Shown here piece by piece: positions 9,601 through 18,137 of a stretch of 56,784 nt of DNA; the first letter of the stretch is position 1, and each line of letters starts with the position of its first letter. The stretch comes from CBDUZS01 sp965371785 (lineage in GTDB: Bacteria > Fermentibacterota > Fermentibacteria > Fermentibacterales > JCC-6). Made by a program: the position numbers and the translations under genes. The notes under the pieces were generated by a model. It had not been told where the DNA came from. It did not search any database and saw only the letters and a program-made list of their open reading frames with translations. Location of the stretch: the NCBI GenBank assembly GCA_965371785.1, contig CBDUZS010000008.1, forward strand, positions 1 through 56,784, in the 5' to 3' direction.

Positions 9601-9621
9601 GATGTCGACCGGCTCGTTCAT
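6613..9621 (-). CDS. addA: AddA-like UvrD-family helicase with C-terminal nuclease
   Basis: 1,002 aa. Superfamily 1 helicase with Walker A ASAGTGKTT (about 25-33), motif Ia TFTKSAA, Walker B LIDEFQDTS (332-340), motif III GDRKQSIFGWR (367-377), later TIHRAKGLAFKHVF and YVAATRAKD. The C-terminus is a PD-(D/E)xK nuclease: RYIDLLLDDD then VLDYKTDQ (about 929-952). With the overlapping AddB-like gene this forms a RecBCD/AddAB/RexAB-type enzyme that resects double-strand ends for RecA loading. It is shorter than Bacillus AddA (about 1,230 aa). Starts inside the stop of the upstream AddB-like gene (9618-9621), so translation is coupled. Confidence 0.88.
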   Translation of the reverse strand: MNEPVDIRVRDAIRTERERNVVVEASAGTGKTTLLINRVLSLIESGMALERICIVTFTKSAASELRTRLRTALGDRAGILLPGAWIDTIHGFASRFLREYSHLTGVDPAFTVCASRFTPLEIKRKWDGYITGLSREELASADLLRRLAKTTILLKLARDIENQWWMASASCFGSSSAVLSEFLGRALPALERLLPPCSDHTDKLYCIIRSTMQYLSALTEATGSSLQPKLTAPGNNGAQANWGGKECLAEVKEGYRKIVDEWGKRVFPVQACTGIEDQIESLLMPFVRSLRQEWSGDRARLSYDDLLLDTWNLLQSSGLLLSLTADRFDHVLIDEFQDTSRLQTGIFTSFLAEAGRILPGKLTVVGDRKQSIFGWRFADIETYGDTVNALEESGALSKTITVNFRSTSKIIRFVNAMGAALFGQQTPEELPFGCGYSPLEPSPEAGEGIPVEILDVPPKPEDLEISLGEPAWAARCQAEYIAKKARREMANASCKWGDFALLIRSATHLDQFVNIFEREGIPYSVEASRDFRKLTETADIAEMIRCLVHPEDRRAWAHTLRSAFFGIDDVTISQVMKEKTSGYMSEHDNCPALITCANDVLRRLRESALALPLKDFLTVLLYETDLLAVIAASGYQVSRRLSGLQYILDTAFKGNARNLSDLLIILDKELAPAATEEPATLPEEGDALIVTTIHRAKGLAFKHVFLAALPNKARGPGTDNLLTDERGRRAAFHFSGTAVTAHWPDLKSREIARSNAETRRLLYVAATRAKDTLTIFRTSPGNRISPALILHDAVQAAMESDPGCCEVRELAPVLPSATGQATIDLPGETGLPAAGNTFFPITIRGVDRTREKTLGTVVHAILEKIDVEKPSEWIEEHTGALKASFPDLFDEAKNLALSLFDTDLPFELTGNRIIGREFCYMVSTPEGARTRYIDLLLDDDERLIVLDYKTDQVRDGDLAATAEQYLKTQAFYGTDMASVYGKPVSCFIAFLREKACFHVGDY

Positions 9622-12491
9622 ATCTCGCGGGCTTTCCTGAGCAGTCCGAGCCTGGAGTCGTTTCCCAGCTTCCAGTCAATGCGTTCTGCAGGGCTCTTCC
9701 TGCAGAGATCTCCGTAGGAACAGTAGCCGCATTTCCCATCGAGCGGAACCGGAGGGAATATCCCCTCCGTTACGAGCTTCGCGACTTCGATCGAGTTTGC
9801 GGTAACCGAGCTCTCTAGCCCGTTCATGGTTTCGGTATCAAGTTCGATAATCCGCACGTCCTGTCCTTCGGGAATGTAGACGTAGGCCATCGAGACACTC
9901 TCGGGGGTGGCGTTCATGGGTGGATCTGCCAGTACGAGAGCCCGGTACACCCCGGGCTGGTAGAGAACACCGGCTTCGATTTCCTTTCTGATGGTGTTTA
10001 CACTTTTTGGCTTTCCGGTCTTCACGTCCGCGACGAGAAGGCTGCCGTCCGGTTTCCGGACAAGCAGGTCGATTCTTCCTCTAACCGGCAGGTCTCCCAG
10101 CATGGCGCTCAGCGTCTTCTCAGCCGCAAGCGGTGTCCATTGTTCTTCACCCAGGAACAGGAAAGCTTTGAAAAGAAGAGCAGCAACATTATCGAGGCAG
10201 GTATCGAGAAGAGCCCTCGAGCCGAGGATTGCCTCGAGGTTCAGATCCGCCGCACACTTCCCCATCTGAACTCTGACCTCACCCTCTGTGACATCGAATC
10301 CATGCTTCGAGATAAGCTTTTCGATGCAATTGTGCACGAGCTTTCCCCTCGTAAGAGCGTCCGGTTCGAAGAGGGCTCCCGGGTCCTCATCCCGTTCCAG
10401 GTGCCAGATATTCTCCGCCATGAAGGCAAAGGGGCAACTGACGTAGTTCTGGAAAGCCGTAGCGGACCACTGTGCCCTTTCGTAGAAGCCGGGACCGATG
10501 ACGCCGTCAAAGCAGTCGAATGGAGCAGACGACGTTCGCGACCTTTCCGCTGTGAGGCCTTTCCGCAGGAAGAACCTGTCTCCGGGGGGAAGCCCCTCCG
10601 CAGCTGCGAGGGCTGCCTGCTGCCCCGGATGTTTGCCGCCGAGCAGGGTACCGATCGGGTTTGCGGTTCTGCGTGTGAACCAGCTTCTCCCCCCTGAATC
10701 GGTTTCATCCGGTACAAAGGTCTTTATGAACGGTGACGGCAGCACACTTTTTCCGCCGGAATCCAGGTTCATGTAGATGAGGCTCACATGATCCGAGGCA
10801 GCCTCGAACGAAGAACTCAGGAGAAAAGCCTCCTCCAGCTCCCGCTGATCCGTATCCGGAAGCTCTAGCCTGTTGCGCAGCTCTCGAGGCAGCCTGGGAT
10901 CGTCGATCCGTGTCGAGGGAAAGACACCCTCCTCCAGATCCTTGACTATCACTGCGGACCAGAGAGTGCCTCGAATCCTCTCCATCGAGAGAACGCTGAA
11001 ACCTTTCGTGTCACCGGGACGCAATTCGATGGAGGTTTCGTCAAATCGCAGGCGGAGCAGCGCTGAGAAGGTGTTCCAGTCGACACAACCGTCGTACTTC
11101 CACCCCTCGGAAGAGAACATGTGCTCTTTTAGCGTTTCCTCTCCGCATCCCCCGGTCAGCTTGCATGTCAGCGCGTGCAGCGATTTCAGGTATTCGACCG
11201 GCGCTGCTCTTGGGCTGAGGGTGTCGTAGAACCGGCCGAGAACCTCGATCAGTTCGGGAACGTCGTGTCCATCCTCTCGCGCCGCCCTCCAGCTGCCCAG
11301 GCCTGATCTCACACCGCTGCTCAGAACCGATTTCCTGAGGCTGGCAACACCGGGATCCAGCATGGGATCCAGCCTGCCCGTGTTGAACAGAGCTTCAATC
11401 GATGTGTAGTGGAAGTCCTGTTCCTCTACAGTGGATGCAGCAAGGACGAGAACAGCTTCAGGGAATTCGGACAGGGGAGCGGTCAGGGGAGCGGAAACGG
11501 GCACTCCCTCATGATGAGCCAGCCTTGTGACGAGCGAGTTTCCCGGCGACTTCTCCACCACCGCGATTCTCCTCAGGGGAACTCCCCCGTTTTCCAGCAG
11601 GGAGACCCTTCGGAGCACTTCCCTTGCCGCACCGATTTCCCCGCTCACCGCCGAGACCGAGAGGGTTCCGGGGTCGGGGTCGATTATTGAAGTGCAGTTA
11701 ATGGCTTCCGCAAGTACGCCTGCCGGGGAGAGGGGAACGTTCCAGTCGACTCTTCGCCTTTCCTCGAAACCGAGGCTCCTGAGGAATTCACCCGTTTTGC
11801 CGTAGATGCTCCTCCATCGTGAAGAGGGGTGAAGCGGTGAGAACCAGTGAATCTGGACATCGAGTGAGGCCAGGCGCTTTACGAAACGGCGCTGCCCCGG
11901 ATTCAGATCGTAGAACCCGTAGAAGATCACCAGGTCGTACCTCCTGGAGGAGCCTGGAGAGGAAGCAAGAATCACGTCCGCCGGGCTGAAGTACAATCTG
12001 TTTCTTTCTTCGCTGTAGAATTCGAACATCCTGCCGGATGTCTTCTCGACCGGCCCTGGTTTGTCTTCGAGCATCTCCGAGCAGACCCTGTATGTCTCGG
12101 GAGTAATTCCCTGTTCAAGGAGGTTTTCGAAGAAATGTCCGAGAGCCGCTGCCGATGCCGGGTTCCCTTTCAGCCCCGAAAAGGGATCACCATCATCAAG
12201 GAGTCTGACTGCGCCAAGAGCCATGGCTGCCCTGTCCGAAATGGAGACCTTCTCCCTGATGCGGGGATTATCGGCAAGCCGTGCGGCAAGGTGCGGTATT
12301 CCTGGAAGCAGCTCTACGCCGGAAAGAGTATCCGATATGCCTGCAAGAAGAACATCGCTGATCCGTTTTCTCTGTTGTTCACCCGCGGTGACCAGGGCGA
12401 TAGAGGATTCTGGCGGAATGCTCCTGAACAGATATGTCAGGCTGCTCTCGAGAGCCCTGAAATGACCCTCGCTCAGGATTCGGACAGGCAT
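9618..12491 (-). CDS. addB: AddB-like PD-(D/E)xK exonuclease subunit with Fe-S cysteines
   Basis: 957 aa. N-terminal two thirds resemble an inactivated helicase: no Walker A Gly-Lys-Thr is visible at the usual place near the N-terminus (TAGEQQRKRI instead). The C-terminal nuclease has SATAFQNYVSCPFAF, GRIDLLVRKPDG and VADVKTGKP, followed by a CGYCSYGDLC cluster (Cys921, 924, 930). With the Cys in YVSC this makes the four-cysteine iron-sulfur staple of AddB nucleases. It pairs with the overlapping AddA-like gene. Shorter than Bacillus AddB (about 1,160 aa), as is its partner. Eight bases downstream of the IF-2B-like gene, so all three are likely co-transcribed. Confidence 0.85.
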   Translation of the reverse strand: MPVRILSEGHFRALESSLTYLFRSIPPESSIALVTAGEQQRKRISDVLLAGISDTLSGVELLPGIPHLAARLADNPRIREKVSISDRAAMALGAVRLLDDGDPFSGLKGNPASAAALGHFFENLLEQGITPETYRVCSEMLEDKPGPVEKTSGRMFEFYSEERNRLYFSPADVILASSPGSSRRYDLVIFYGFYDLNPGQRRFVKRLASLDVQIHWFSPLHPSSRWRSIYGKTGEFLRSLGFEERRRVDWNVPLSPAGVLAEAINCTSIIDPDPGTLSVSAVSGEIGAAREVLRRVSLLENGGVPLRRIAVVEKSPGNSLVTRLAHHEGVPVSAPLTAPLSEFPEAVLVLAASTVEEQDFHYTSIEALFNTGRLDPMLDPGVASLRKSVLSSGVRSGLGSWRAAREDGHDVPELIEVLGRFYDTLSPRAAPVEYLKSLHALTCKLTGGCGEETLKEHMFSSEGWKYDGCVDWNTFSALLRLRFDETSIELRPGDTKGFSVLSMERIRGTLWSAVIVKDLEEGVFPSTRIDDPRLPRELRNRLELPDTDQRELEEAFLLSSSFEAASDHVSLIYMNLDSGGKSVLPSPFIKTFVPDETDSGGRSWFTRRTANPIGTLLGGKHPGQQAALAAAEGLPPGDRFFLRKGLTAERSRTSSAPFDCFDGVIGPGFYERAQWSATAFQNYVSCPFAFMAENIWHLERDEDPGALFEPDALTRGKLVHNCIEKLISKHGFDVTEGEVRVQMGKCAADLNLEAILGSRALLDTCLDNVAALLFKAFLFLGEEQWTPLAAEKTLSAMLGDLPVRGRIDLLVRKPDGSLLVADVKTGKPKSVNTIRKEIEAGVLYQPGVYRALVLADPPMNATPESVSMAYVYIPEGQDVRIIELDTETMNGLESSVTANSIEVAKLVTEGIFPPVPLDGKCGYCSYGDLCRKSPAERIDWKLGNDSRLGLLRKAREI

Positions 12492-12498
12492 CGATTGC

Positions 12499-13293
12499 TC
12501 AGATCTTTCCCTTAAGGATCAGTTCCTGGAATTTCTTCTTCTGGCGAGAGACCTTGAACTTGTAATTGCCGGCCACCAGCATGATTCCATCGAGGGGAAT
12601 TCTCTCGAAGAGAGGGCTGTCAGGGCGGTCTCCGTACTGCTCGGAAGATATCAGCTTCTCGGTTCCCGTAACGACGACAGGTTCGATCTTGTGCTCGAGA
12701 GCGGAGTTTATGATCTCAGCTGATCCGACCTTGTTGACGAAGAACAGCTCGGTGACGCAGTCTGCGCCGAGAATTGGAATCACGCCTTCGGAGATGAGTT
12801 TCGGGGCTCTGGAATCCTTGATGAGCTCTACTTTGATCCCGGCCTGCTTCAGTTGCTCGCAGGATGTCCGCCCCTCCTCTCCGGGGACTGCGATCGTCTG
12901 AAAGATCTTCTCGATCTGTCTGCGCCTGGATCTGAGAACCTCGATCACGGTGCTGCTGTTGCTGTGGGTCAGGAGTCTGCAATCTTTCTCAGGCAGAATC
13001 TTGATCAGTTTTTTTGCGATTACGATGTTCTCCTGTCTGAGATCCCGCAGGAGATTCTTGGCTACCATCTGCCAGCGGAAGATTTCGGCTCTCTCGAGTT
13101 TGCCCGCCAGATACGTAAGGGGAACCATGTCTGCGCCGAGCTCTCTGATCCTGTCTGGAAGGTCGTGCGAGCCAAGGTTTCCCAGAACGAGATAGTTGAG
13201 TATCTTTCTGTACAGAGTGGCAGCCCCCGATGTTCTATCGGCTGCAAGCCCCTCGAGTAAGCTGTCGATCTGTGTTCTTTCCGGAGTATCCAT
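12499..13293 (-). CDS. IF-2B alpha/beta/delta-like (sugar-phosphate isomerase fold) protein
   Basis: 264 aa from ATG 13293. The C-terminal half has the MtnA/IF-2B/ribose-1,5-bisphosphate isomerase Rossmann-like signatures: LLTHSNSSTV, then PILGADCVTELFFVNKVGS, then EPVVVTGTEKL. An alpha-helical N-terminus of about 110 residues precedes it. The usual isomerase acidic and cysteine residues are not obvious, so it may be a regulatory homologue rather than an enzyme. The start is uncertain: ATG 13293 has no ribosome site. A longer frame reaches TTG 13332, overlapping the divergent gene, with an AGGAG directly abutting the TTG. Eight bases upstream of the AddB-like gene; the functional link is unknown. 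Confidence 0.7.
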   Translation of the reverse strand: MDTPERTQIDSLLEGLAADRTSGAATLYRKILNYLVLGNLGSHDLPDRIRELGADMVPLTYLAGKLERAEIFRWQMVAKNLLRDLRQENIVIAKKLIKILPEKDCRLLTHSNSSTVIEVLRSRRRQIEKIFQTIAVPGEEGRTSCEQLKQAGIKVELIKDSRAPKLISEGVIPILGADCVTELFFVNKVGSAEIINSALEHKIEPVVVTGTEKLISSEQYGDRPDSPLFERIPLDGIMLVAGNYKFKVSRQKKKFQELILKGKI

Positions 13294-14064
13294 ATGACTA
13301 GATATAGTTCTGCCGCCGCAGCCGGGCGTCAACTCCTGATTTTGAAGAGCTCTCTGGCAAGGGAAAGAGATCCTGCTCAGATACGCCAGCTGAGAAGGAA
13401 AGAAGTTCGCATTCTTCTCTCTCTTGGCCAGGTGTCACAGGCAGCGGGCTGCGCTCGAAAGCTCTCCTCCGATTATCCCGAATGGCCTGTGGCTCATTCC
13501 ATCCATGCCGATCTATGCTGTAGACGAATGCAATGGATGGAGGCTGCGGAGGAATTCGAGAAGGCAGCGATGCTGCACCGGGAATCGGGGGAGTTCCAGA
13601 AAGCAGCGAAGATAATGCTCGGTCCGCTTTTCAGGCTTGCCGAGGCCAGGGAGGACTACGGCAGATGTCTCGAGCTCTCCTCCGATCCCGAGTGCGGAGG
13701 GACTGGACGGCTTGCGTCCGTCCTGCATTGCAGAGCGCTGAGGATCCATGGTCAGGCATCGGACTTTCCCGATGGAACCTTTGAGGACGACCCCGCCGCA
13801 GCCCTGGCTCTGCTGGAACGTGCATGGCGAGGAAGCTCACCGCGTCCTCTGCTTGTGTCCGTAAACGAGTGGCACAGGTCAGAGCCCGAATGGCGCTGGA
13901 GAGTTATGGTTGAGGGGGTCGGGCTCTGGCTCGAGCGGAACCTCGACCTCGGACAGTGGCGAAGGCCGCTGAAGAACACGGATCATCCTGTAGCGGATCC
14001 CAGATACACCGGTGAAAAGCGGTGGCTTTACAGGATTGTTGGTAAAAGGGAAGGACGGCAATGA
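13294..14064 (+). CDS. TPR-like helical protein of unknown function
   Basis: 256 aa. Starts at ATG 13294 with GGAG seven bases upstream, back to back with the divergent gene's ATG (joint sequence CATATG). Residues about 40-120 look like tetratricopeptide helices: SLGQVSQAAGCARKL, then AEEFEKAAMLHRESGEF, then AREDYGRCLELSS. The C-terminal 90 residues are Trp- and Arg-rich (EPEWRWRVMVEG) without a recognised fold. No signal peptide or membrane segment. The stop overlaps the larC start (ATGA), which argues for translational coupling and a role as a partner in cofactor maturation, but this rests on context only. Confidence 0.6.
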   Translation: MTRYSSAAAAGRQLLILKSSLARERDPAQIRQLRRKEVRILLSLGQVSQAAGCARKLSSDYPEWPVAHSIHADLCCRRMQWMEAAEEFEKAAMLHRESGEFQKAAKIMLGPLFRLAEAREDYGRCLELSSDPECGGTGRLASVLHCRALRIHGQASDFPDGTFEDDPAAALALLERAWRGSSPRPLLVSVNEWHRSEPEWRWRVMVEGVGLWLERNLDLGQWRRPLKNTDHPVADPRYTGEKRWLYRIVGKREGRQ

Positions 14065-15269
14065 AGGTAGCCCTGTTCGATCCCTTCAGCGGGATTTCAG
14101 GAAATATGGTTCTCGGAGCTCTCATAGATGCCGGCCTGGAGGTTGCCGACCTTTCGGAGATGCTTGCCGGGCTGGACGTCGGGAAATGGGAGATCACTGC
14201 GGAGAAGGTAAGCAGGAGCGGCTTCAGCGGAACCCTGGTCAACGTTCTGTTCCCACCGGAACAGCCCCGCAGAGGGTTGCCCGAGATAGCAGTTCTGATC
14301 GAGGATGCCGGTCTCCCCGGCTGGGTATGCAGGAAGAGCCTGTTGGCTTTCAGAAGACTTGCCGGCACCGAAGCCTCGGTCCACGGACAACCGGTCGATG
14401 AGGTGCATTTTCATGAAGTGGGAGCAATCGATGCGATTATCGATATCGTGGGTAGCTTTGCCGGGCTGTTCATTCTCGGCGCGGAGAAAGTATTCTGCTC
14501 GCCCGTTGCAATAGGAAAGGGAGTCCTCGAGTGCTCCCACGGTACGCTGCCTCTTCCGGCCCCGGCAACACTGAAGCTCCTCGAGGGAGTACCGCTTCTG
14601 CCGACTTCTGAACCGTGGGAACTGACGACGCCGACCGGGGCTGCGATAATCACGGCGGCAGTCAGTGACTGGAATTCCGTTGCGCCGCTCATGCGGATAG
14701 AGGTTTCCGGTATGGGCGCGGGGAATCGCGATTCTGCGAGATCGAATCTTCTTAGAGTGAGCGTTGGCGAGACCCTCGGGGATCAGGATTCCACCGGAGC
14801 CAATACTGATTCGTGCAGCAGGCTGACAACTGTGATCGACGACCTCGACCCCAGATTGTGGCCTGGTCTTTCCGGGTCACTGCTCGAGGCGGGAGCGGTG
14901 GACTGTTACGCTGCCCACTGCATCGGCAGGAAGGGAAGACCTGCTCTCGAGGTGACGGTGCTATGCCCGAACGAGCTCCAGGTACGGAATCGTGTTGTCG
15001 AGACGCTGTTCGTCGAATCGAGTACTCTCGGCATCCGTGTCGACACGGTGACCAGGCTCGTACTCGAACGGCGCTTCGAGAAAGTGTCTACGCAGTGGGG
15101 AGATGTTACAGTGAAGATCGGCATTCTGGGAAAGCGAATCGTCAGTGCGGAACCTGAATTCGAGGAATGCGCAGCCCTTGCCGAGAGAAATGCCGTGTCC
15201 ACAAAGCTTGTCCTTCAGGAAGCAAAGGGAAAGGCCATGGACGTACTTCGGGGTAAGAACGGGCGGTGA
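14061..15269 (+). CDS. larC: LarC, nickel insertion protein of nickel-pincer cofactor synthesis
   Basis: 402 aa. Family signature FDPFSGISGNM (6-16), then HFHEVGAIDAIIDIVGS (about 116-132), LPLPAPATLKLL and ELTTPTGAAI. LarC is the CTP-dependent cyclometallase that installs nickel in the pincer nucleotide made by LarB and LarE. In Lactobacillus plantarum LarC needs a programmed frameshift (LarC1/LarC2); here it is one uninterrupted frame covering both parts. Overlaps the preceding TPR-like gene by four bases (ATGA). No larA in the window. Confidence 0.93.
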   Translation: MKVALFDPFSGISGNMVLGALIDAGLEVADLSEMLAGLDVGKWEITAEKVSRSGFSGTLVNVLFPPEQPRRGLPEIAVLIEDAGLPGWVCRKSLLAFRRLAGTEASVHGQPVDEVHFHEVGAIDAIIDIVGSFAGLFILGAEKVFCSPVAIGKGVLECSHGTLPLPAPATLKLLEGVPLLPTSEPWELTTPTGAAIITAAVSDWNSVAPLMRIEVSGMGAGNRDSARSNLLRVSVGETLGDQDSTGANTDSCSRLTTVIDDLDPRLWPGLSGSLLEAGAVDCYAAHCIGRKGRPALEVTVLCPNELQVRNRVVETLFVESSTLGIRVDTVTRLVLERRFEKVSTQWGDVTVKIGILGKRIVSAEPEFEECAALAERNAVSTKLVLQEAKGKAMDVLRGKNGR

Positions 15270-15313
15270 GCTTTCATATATTACCCGGGAACGCAAAGGA
15301 ATCGGGGGGAATT

Positions 15314-16318
15314 GTGAAAAAGGCACTCATTACGGGAATCACCGGTCAGGATGGCTCCTACCTGACCGAGTTTCTGCTCGGCAAGGACTACGAGGTACAT
15401 GGCATAGTAAGACGGTCCAGCAGCTTCAACAGGGACCGGATTGAGCACCTGATACAGGACAGGGAGATCTATGGTGCCCGCCTTTTCCTGCACTACGGTG
15501 ACCTTACGGATTCAAGCGCCCTGAACAGGATTCTCGAGAAGGTCGGCCCCCACGAGATATACAACCTGGCGGCGCAGAGCCACGTCAGGATATCGTTCGA
15601 GATACCCGAGTACACCGGCGATGTTGATGGCCTGGGCGTGGCAAGGCTTCTCGATGCGATAAGGGAAGTCGGTCTCACAAGGGATTGCAGATTCTATCAG
15701 GCATCGACCAGCGAGATGTTCGGCTCGAGCCCGCCGCCCCAGAGCGAGAAAACTTCCTTTCACCCCCGCAGCCCCTATGCCGCTGCAAAACTCTATGCCC
15801 ACTGGATGGTCGTGAATTACCGTGAAGGATACAACCTTCATGCCTCGAGCGGAATTCTCTTCAACCACGAATCGCCCAGGAGGGGAGAGAACTTCGTAAC
15901 CAGGAAGATCGCGATGGCGGTTGCCAGGATAAAGGCGGGAACACAGAGTGTGCTCACGCTGGGCAACCTGGATTCGAAGAGGGACTGGGGACATGCAAAG
16001 GACTTCGTCAGAGCGATGTACCTGATGCTCCAGCAATCCAGTGGTGACGACTACGTTATAGCAACGGGAGAGACACACTCGATCAGGGATTTCCTGAACG
16101 AGGCTTTCGGATACGTCGGCCTCGAATGGAAAGATTTCGTGAGAACGGACAAGAGGTACATGAGACCCACAGAAGTCGACGCTCTGTGTGGTGACACCGC
16201 AAAAGCGGCAAGGATCCTGGGCTGGAAGCATGAGACAACGTTCAGGGAGCTGGTTCATGAAATGGTAGACCATGAACTAGGTCTTCTGGGTCTTCCCGTT
16301 TCGAAAGAGAACAGCTGA
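15314..16318 (+). CDS. gmd: GDP-mannose 4,6-dehydratase
   Basis: 334 aa from GTG 15314, chosen because family members begin at this point (KKALITGITGQDGSYL) and a G-rich ribosome site (GGGGGGA) precedes it; the frame is open further upstream. Extended short-chain dehydrogenase with TGITGQDG (7-14), STSEMFG, SPYAAAKLYAHW (catalytic Tyr and Lys) and FNHESPRRGENF, all characteristic of GMD. Converts GDP-mannose to GDP-4-keto-6-deoxymannose with bound NADP. The matching reductase is probably the Rmd-like protein at 37.2 kb, giving GDP-rhamnose or a related 6-deoxyhexose for surface glycans. Confidence 0.95.
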   Translation: MKKALITGITGQDGSYLTEFLLGKDYEVHGIVRRSSSFNRDRIEHLIQDREIYGARLFLHYGDLTDSSALNRILEKVGPHEIYNLAAQSHVRISFEIPEYTGDVDGLGVARLLDAIREVGLTRDCRFYQASTSEMFGSSPPPQSEKTSFHPRSPYAAAKLYAHWMVVNYREGYNLHASSGILFNHESPRRGENFVTRKIAMAVARIKAGTQSVLTLGNLDSKRDWGHAKDFVRAMYLMLQQSSGDDYVIATGETHSIRDFLNEAFGYVGLEWKDFVRTDKRYMRPTEVDALCGDTAKAARILGWKHETTFRELVHEMVDHELGLLGLPVSKENS

Positions 16319-16421
16319 GCAGGTCTTCATTCCTTTACATTCACTGGATCTTTGAAGATAAATCGGAGCGATTTCCAGAGAACTATTACAGTATTATGCA
16401 GTTACTGCGGAGGTCATCGAG

Positions 16422-17657
16422 ATGGCAGTGGTAAGACCGTTCAGGGGATTGAGACCCAGGAAGGACCTGGCAGAGAAAGTTGCCTCTCCGCCATACGATG
16501 TTCTGGATTCTTCGGAGGCAAGGGAGCTGGTGAAAGACAACCCGCTAAGTTTCCTCAGGGTCGTTAAACCAGAGGTGGATCTGGATCCATCGATCGATCT
16601 CTACAGCGACCGGATCTACGCTCAGGGAGCAGAGAATCTCCGCTCTCTCATCGAAGAGCGGGTAATGATCCAGGATGAAAAACCGATCTTCTACTTCTAC
16701 AGGCAGATCATGGGCGAGCATTCACAGACCGGTCTTGTGGCGTGCGTGTCCGCAGAGGATTACGAGAATGACGTGATCAAGAAGCATGAGTTCACCCGCA
16801 GGGAAAAGGAAACCGACAGGATCAGGCACATAGAGGCCCAGAATGCTCAGTCGGGTCCGGTCTTTCTCACCTACAACGACGAGCCTGCACTGGATGCCCT
16901 TCAGGATGGAATCTGCACCGGGGAACCGGAGTACGATTTCACAGCCCCCGACGGGGTGAGACACACCCTGTGGCTTGCACGGGATGATAACGTTGTAGAG
17001 GAGATAGAACGCATCTTCAGGGGAGTGCCGTTCCTCTACGTTGCAGACGGTCATCACCGCAGCGCCTCGGGATCCCTGATCGCGAGGAAGCGGCGCGAAG
17101 CAAATGCGGGCCACACCGGGCTAGAGGACTACAATTTCTTTCTTGCGGTCCTGTTTCCGAAGAGCCAGATGATGATTCTCCCTTACAACAGGGTGGTGGC
17201 GGATCTTGGCGGGCACACCGTGTCCGGGTTCCTCGAAAGAGTTAGCGAAAAATTCACGGTCATTCGCAGCGGCGAAAAGACTCCACTCGGCAGTCTCTCC
17301 TACAGCATGTATCTTGACGGAGAGTGGTACACCGCCACGCCGAAGGAGGGAACCTGGCCTGCCGGTGATCCCGTCAGGGGCCTCGATGCCAGTATTCTTC
17401 AGGAGAACCTGCTTGCCCCCATCCTGGGAATCGATGATCCGAGGTCCTGCAGCAGGATCAGGTTCGTGGGAGGCATTCGTGGGACCGACGAGCTCGAAAG
17501 GCTTGTCGATTCGGGAGACTACAGCGTTGCCTTTTCTCTCTATCCGACTTCAATAGACCAGCTGATGGCGGTTGCTGACAGCGGGAACGTGATGCCTCCT
17601 AAATCCACATGGTTCGAGCCCAAGCTGAGGAGCGGGATAGTGGTGCACGTACTATGA
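16422..17657 (+). CDS. DUF1015 family protein
   Basis: 411 aa, whole length matching DUF1015: RPFRGLRPRKDLAEKVASPP near the N-terminus with PPYDV at about 24-28, RREKETDRIRHIEAQNAQSG, and the hallmark VADGHHRSASG (about 207-217). Function of the family is not established; the conserved His-rich ADGHHR resembles a catalytic or metal site. GGAGG lies a suitable distance before ATG 16422. The following lipoprotein gene starts inside its stop codon (ATGA), so they are coupled. Confidence 0.88.
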   Translation: MAVVRPFRGLRPRKDLAEKVASPPYDVLDSSEARELVKDNPLSFLRVVKPEVDLDPSIDLYSDRIYAQGAENLRSLIEERVMIQDEKPIFYFYRQIMGEHSQTGLVACVSAEDYENDVIKKHEFTRREKETDRIRHIEAQNAQSGPVFLTYNDEPALDALQDGICTGEPEYDFTAPDGVRHTLWLARDDNVVEEIERIFRGVPFLYVADGHHRSASGSLIARKRREANAGHTGLEDYNFFLAVLFPKSQMMILPYNRVVADLGGHTVSGFLERVSEKFTVIRSGEKTPLGSLSYSMYLDGEWYTATPKEGTWPAGDPVRGLDASILQENLLAPILGIDDPRSCSRIRFVGGIRGTDELERLVDSGDYSVAFSLYPTSIDQLMAVADSGNVMPPKSTWFEPKLRSGIVVHVL

Positions 17658-18136
17658 GACACGACCGCATTATGCCCATGGTCGCAGGTCTCTTCCTCCT
17701 GATCTCGTGTAAGGGAGGAGATCCGGCGAAACAGGCGGTACTCGATTTCACACGGGCACTTTCCGATTCCAGTTATTCGGAGGCTTGGGGTCTCCTTACT
17801 CCCGAATCCCGCCAGTGGTACGATTCTACGGTAGTGATTCTTCAAAGGTTCGGCTGGGTGGAAGCCCGGGAGGCAATAGAAGGCTACTCCGGTGAAATGA
17901 CTGAAGAGGATTTCCACGATCTGACCGGACAGGATCTGTTTTGCAGGATGGTCGAGGCGTCTCCCGAAGTACATAATCTAAGCAGCAGCATGAAGTCTGT
18001 AAGTTATCCGACAGACTCCCTTGCTGTTGTGGTGATGAGAACTGAAGACGGCCTGCAGGAAGTCGTAATCAGACGGATAGAGGGAGTCTGGCTAATCGAT
18101 CTGGCCAGCCTGGGCCCTCCTGTGGAAGGGGAATAG
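17654..18136 (+). CDS. Small putative lipoprotein
   Basis: 160 aa from ATG 17654, overlapping the DUF1015 stop (ATGA). Signal peptide with lipobox LISC (Cys19). The mature part (about 30-150) is a small mixed alpha/beta domain; the opening AVLDFTRALSDSSYSEAWGLL resembles DUF4878/NTF2-like lipoproteins that begin with a helix and then LTPESR. No catalytic motif is visible. Next gene is one base away. Confidence 0.6.
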   Translation: MRHDRIMPMVAGLFLLISCKGGDPAKQAVLDFTRALSDSSYSEAWGLLTPESRQWYDSTVVILQRFGWVEAREAIEGYSGEMTEEDFHDLTGQDLFCRMVEASPEVHNLSSSMKSVSYPTDSLAVVVMRTEDGLQEVVIRRIEGVWLIDLASLGPPVEGE

Positions 18137-18137
18137 A

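Noticed and set aside
14061..15269. Programmed frameshift in larC as in Lactobacillus
   Set aside because: Both LarC parts are in one open frame here, so no frameshift is needed.
15512..16273. 253-codon minus-strand frame
   Set aside because: Antisense to gmd, whose motifs are certain.
16319..16421. Promoter before the DUF1015 gene (TTGAAG and TATTAT boxes)
   Set aside because: The boxes are present but their spacing (over 30 bases) does not fit a sigma70 promoter.
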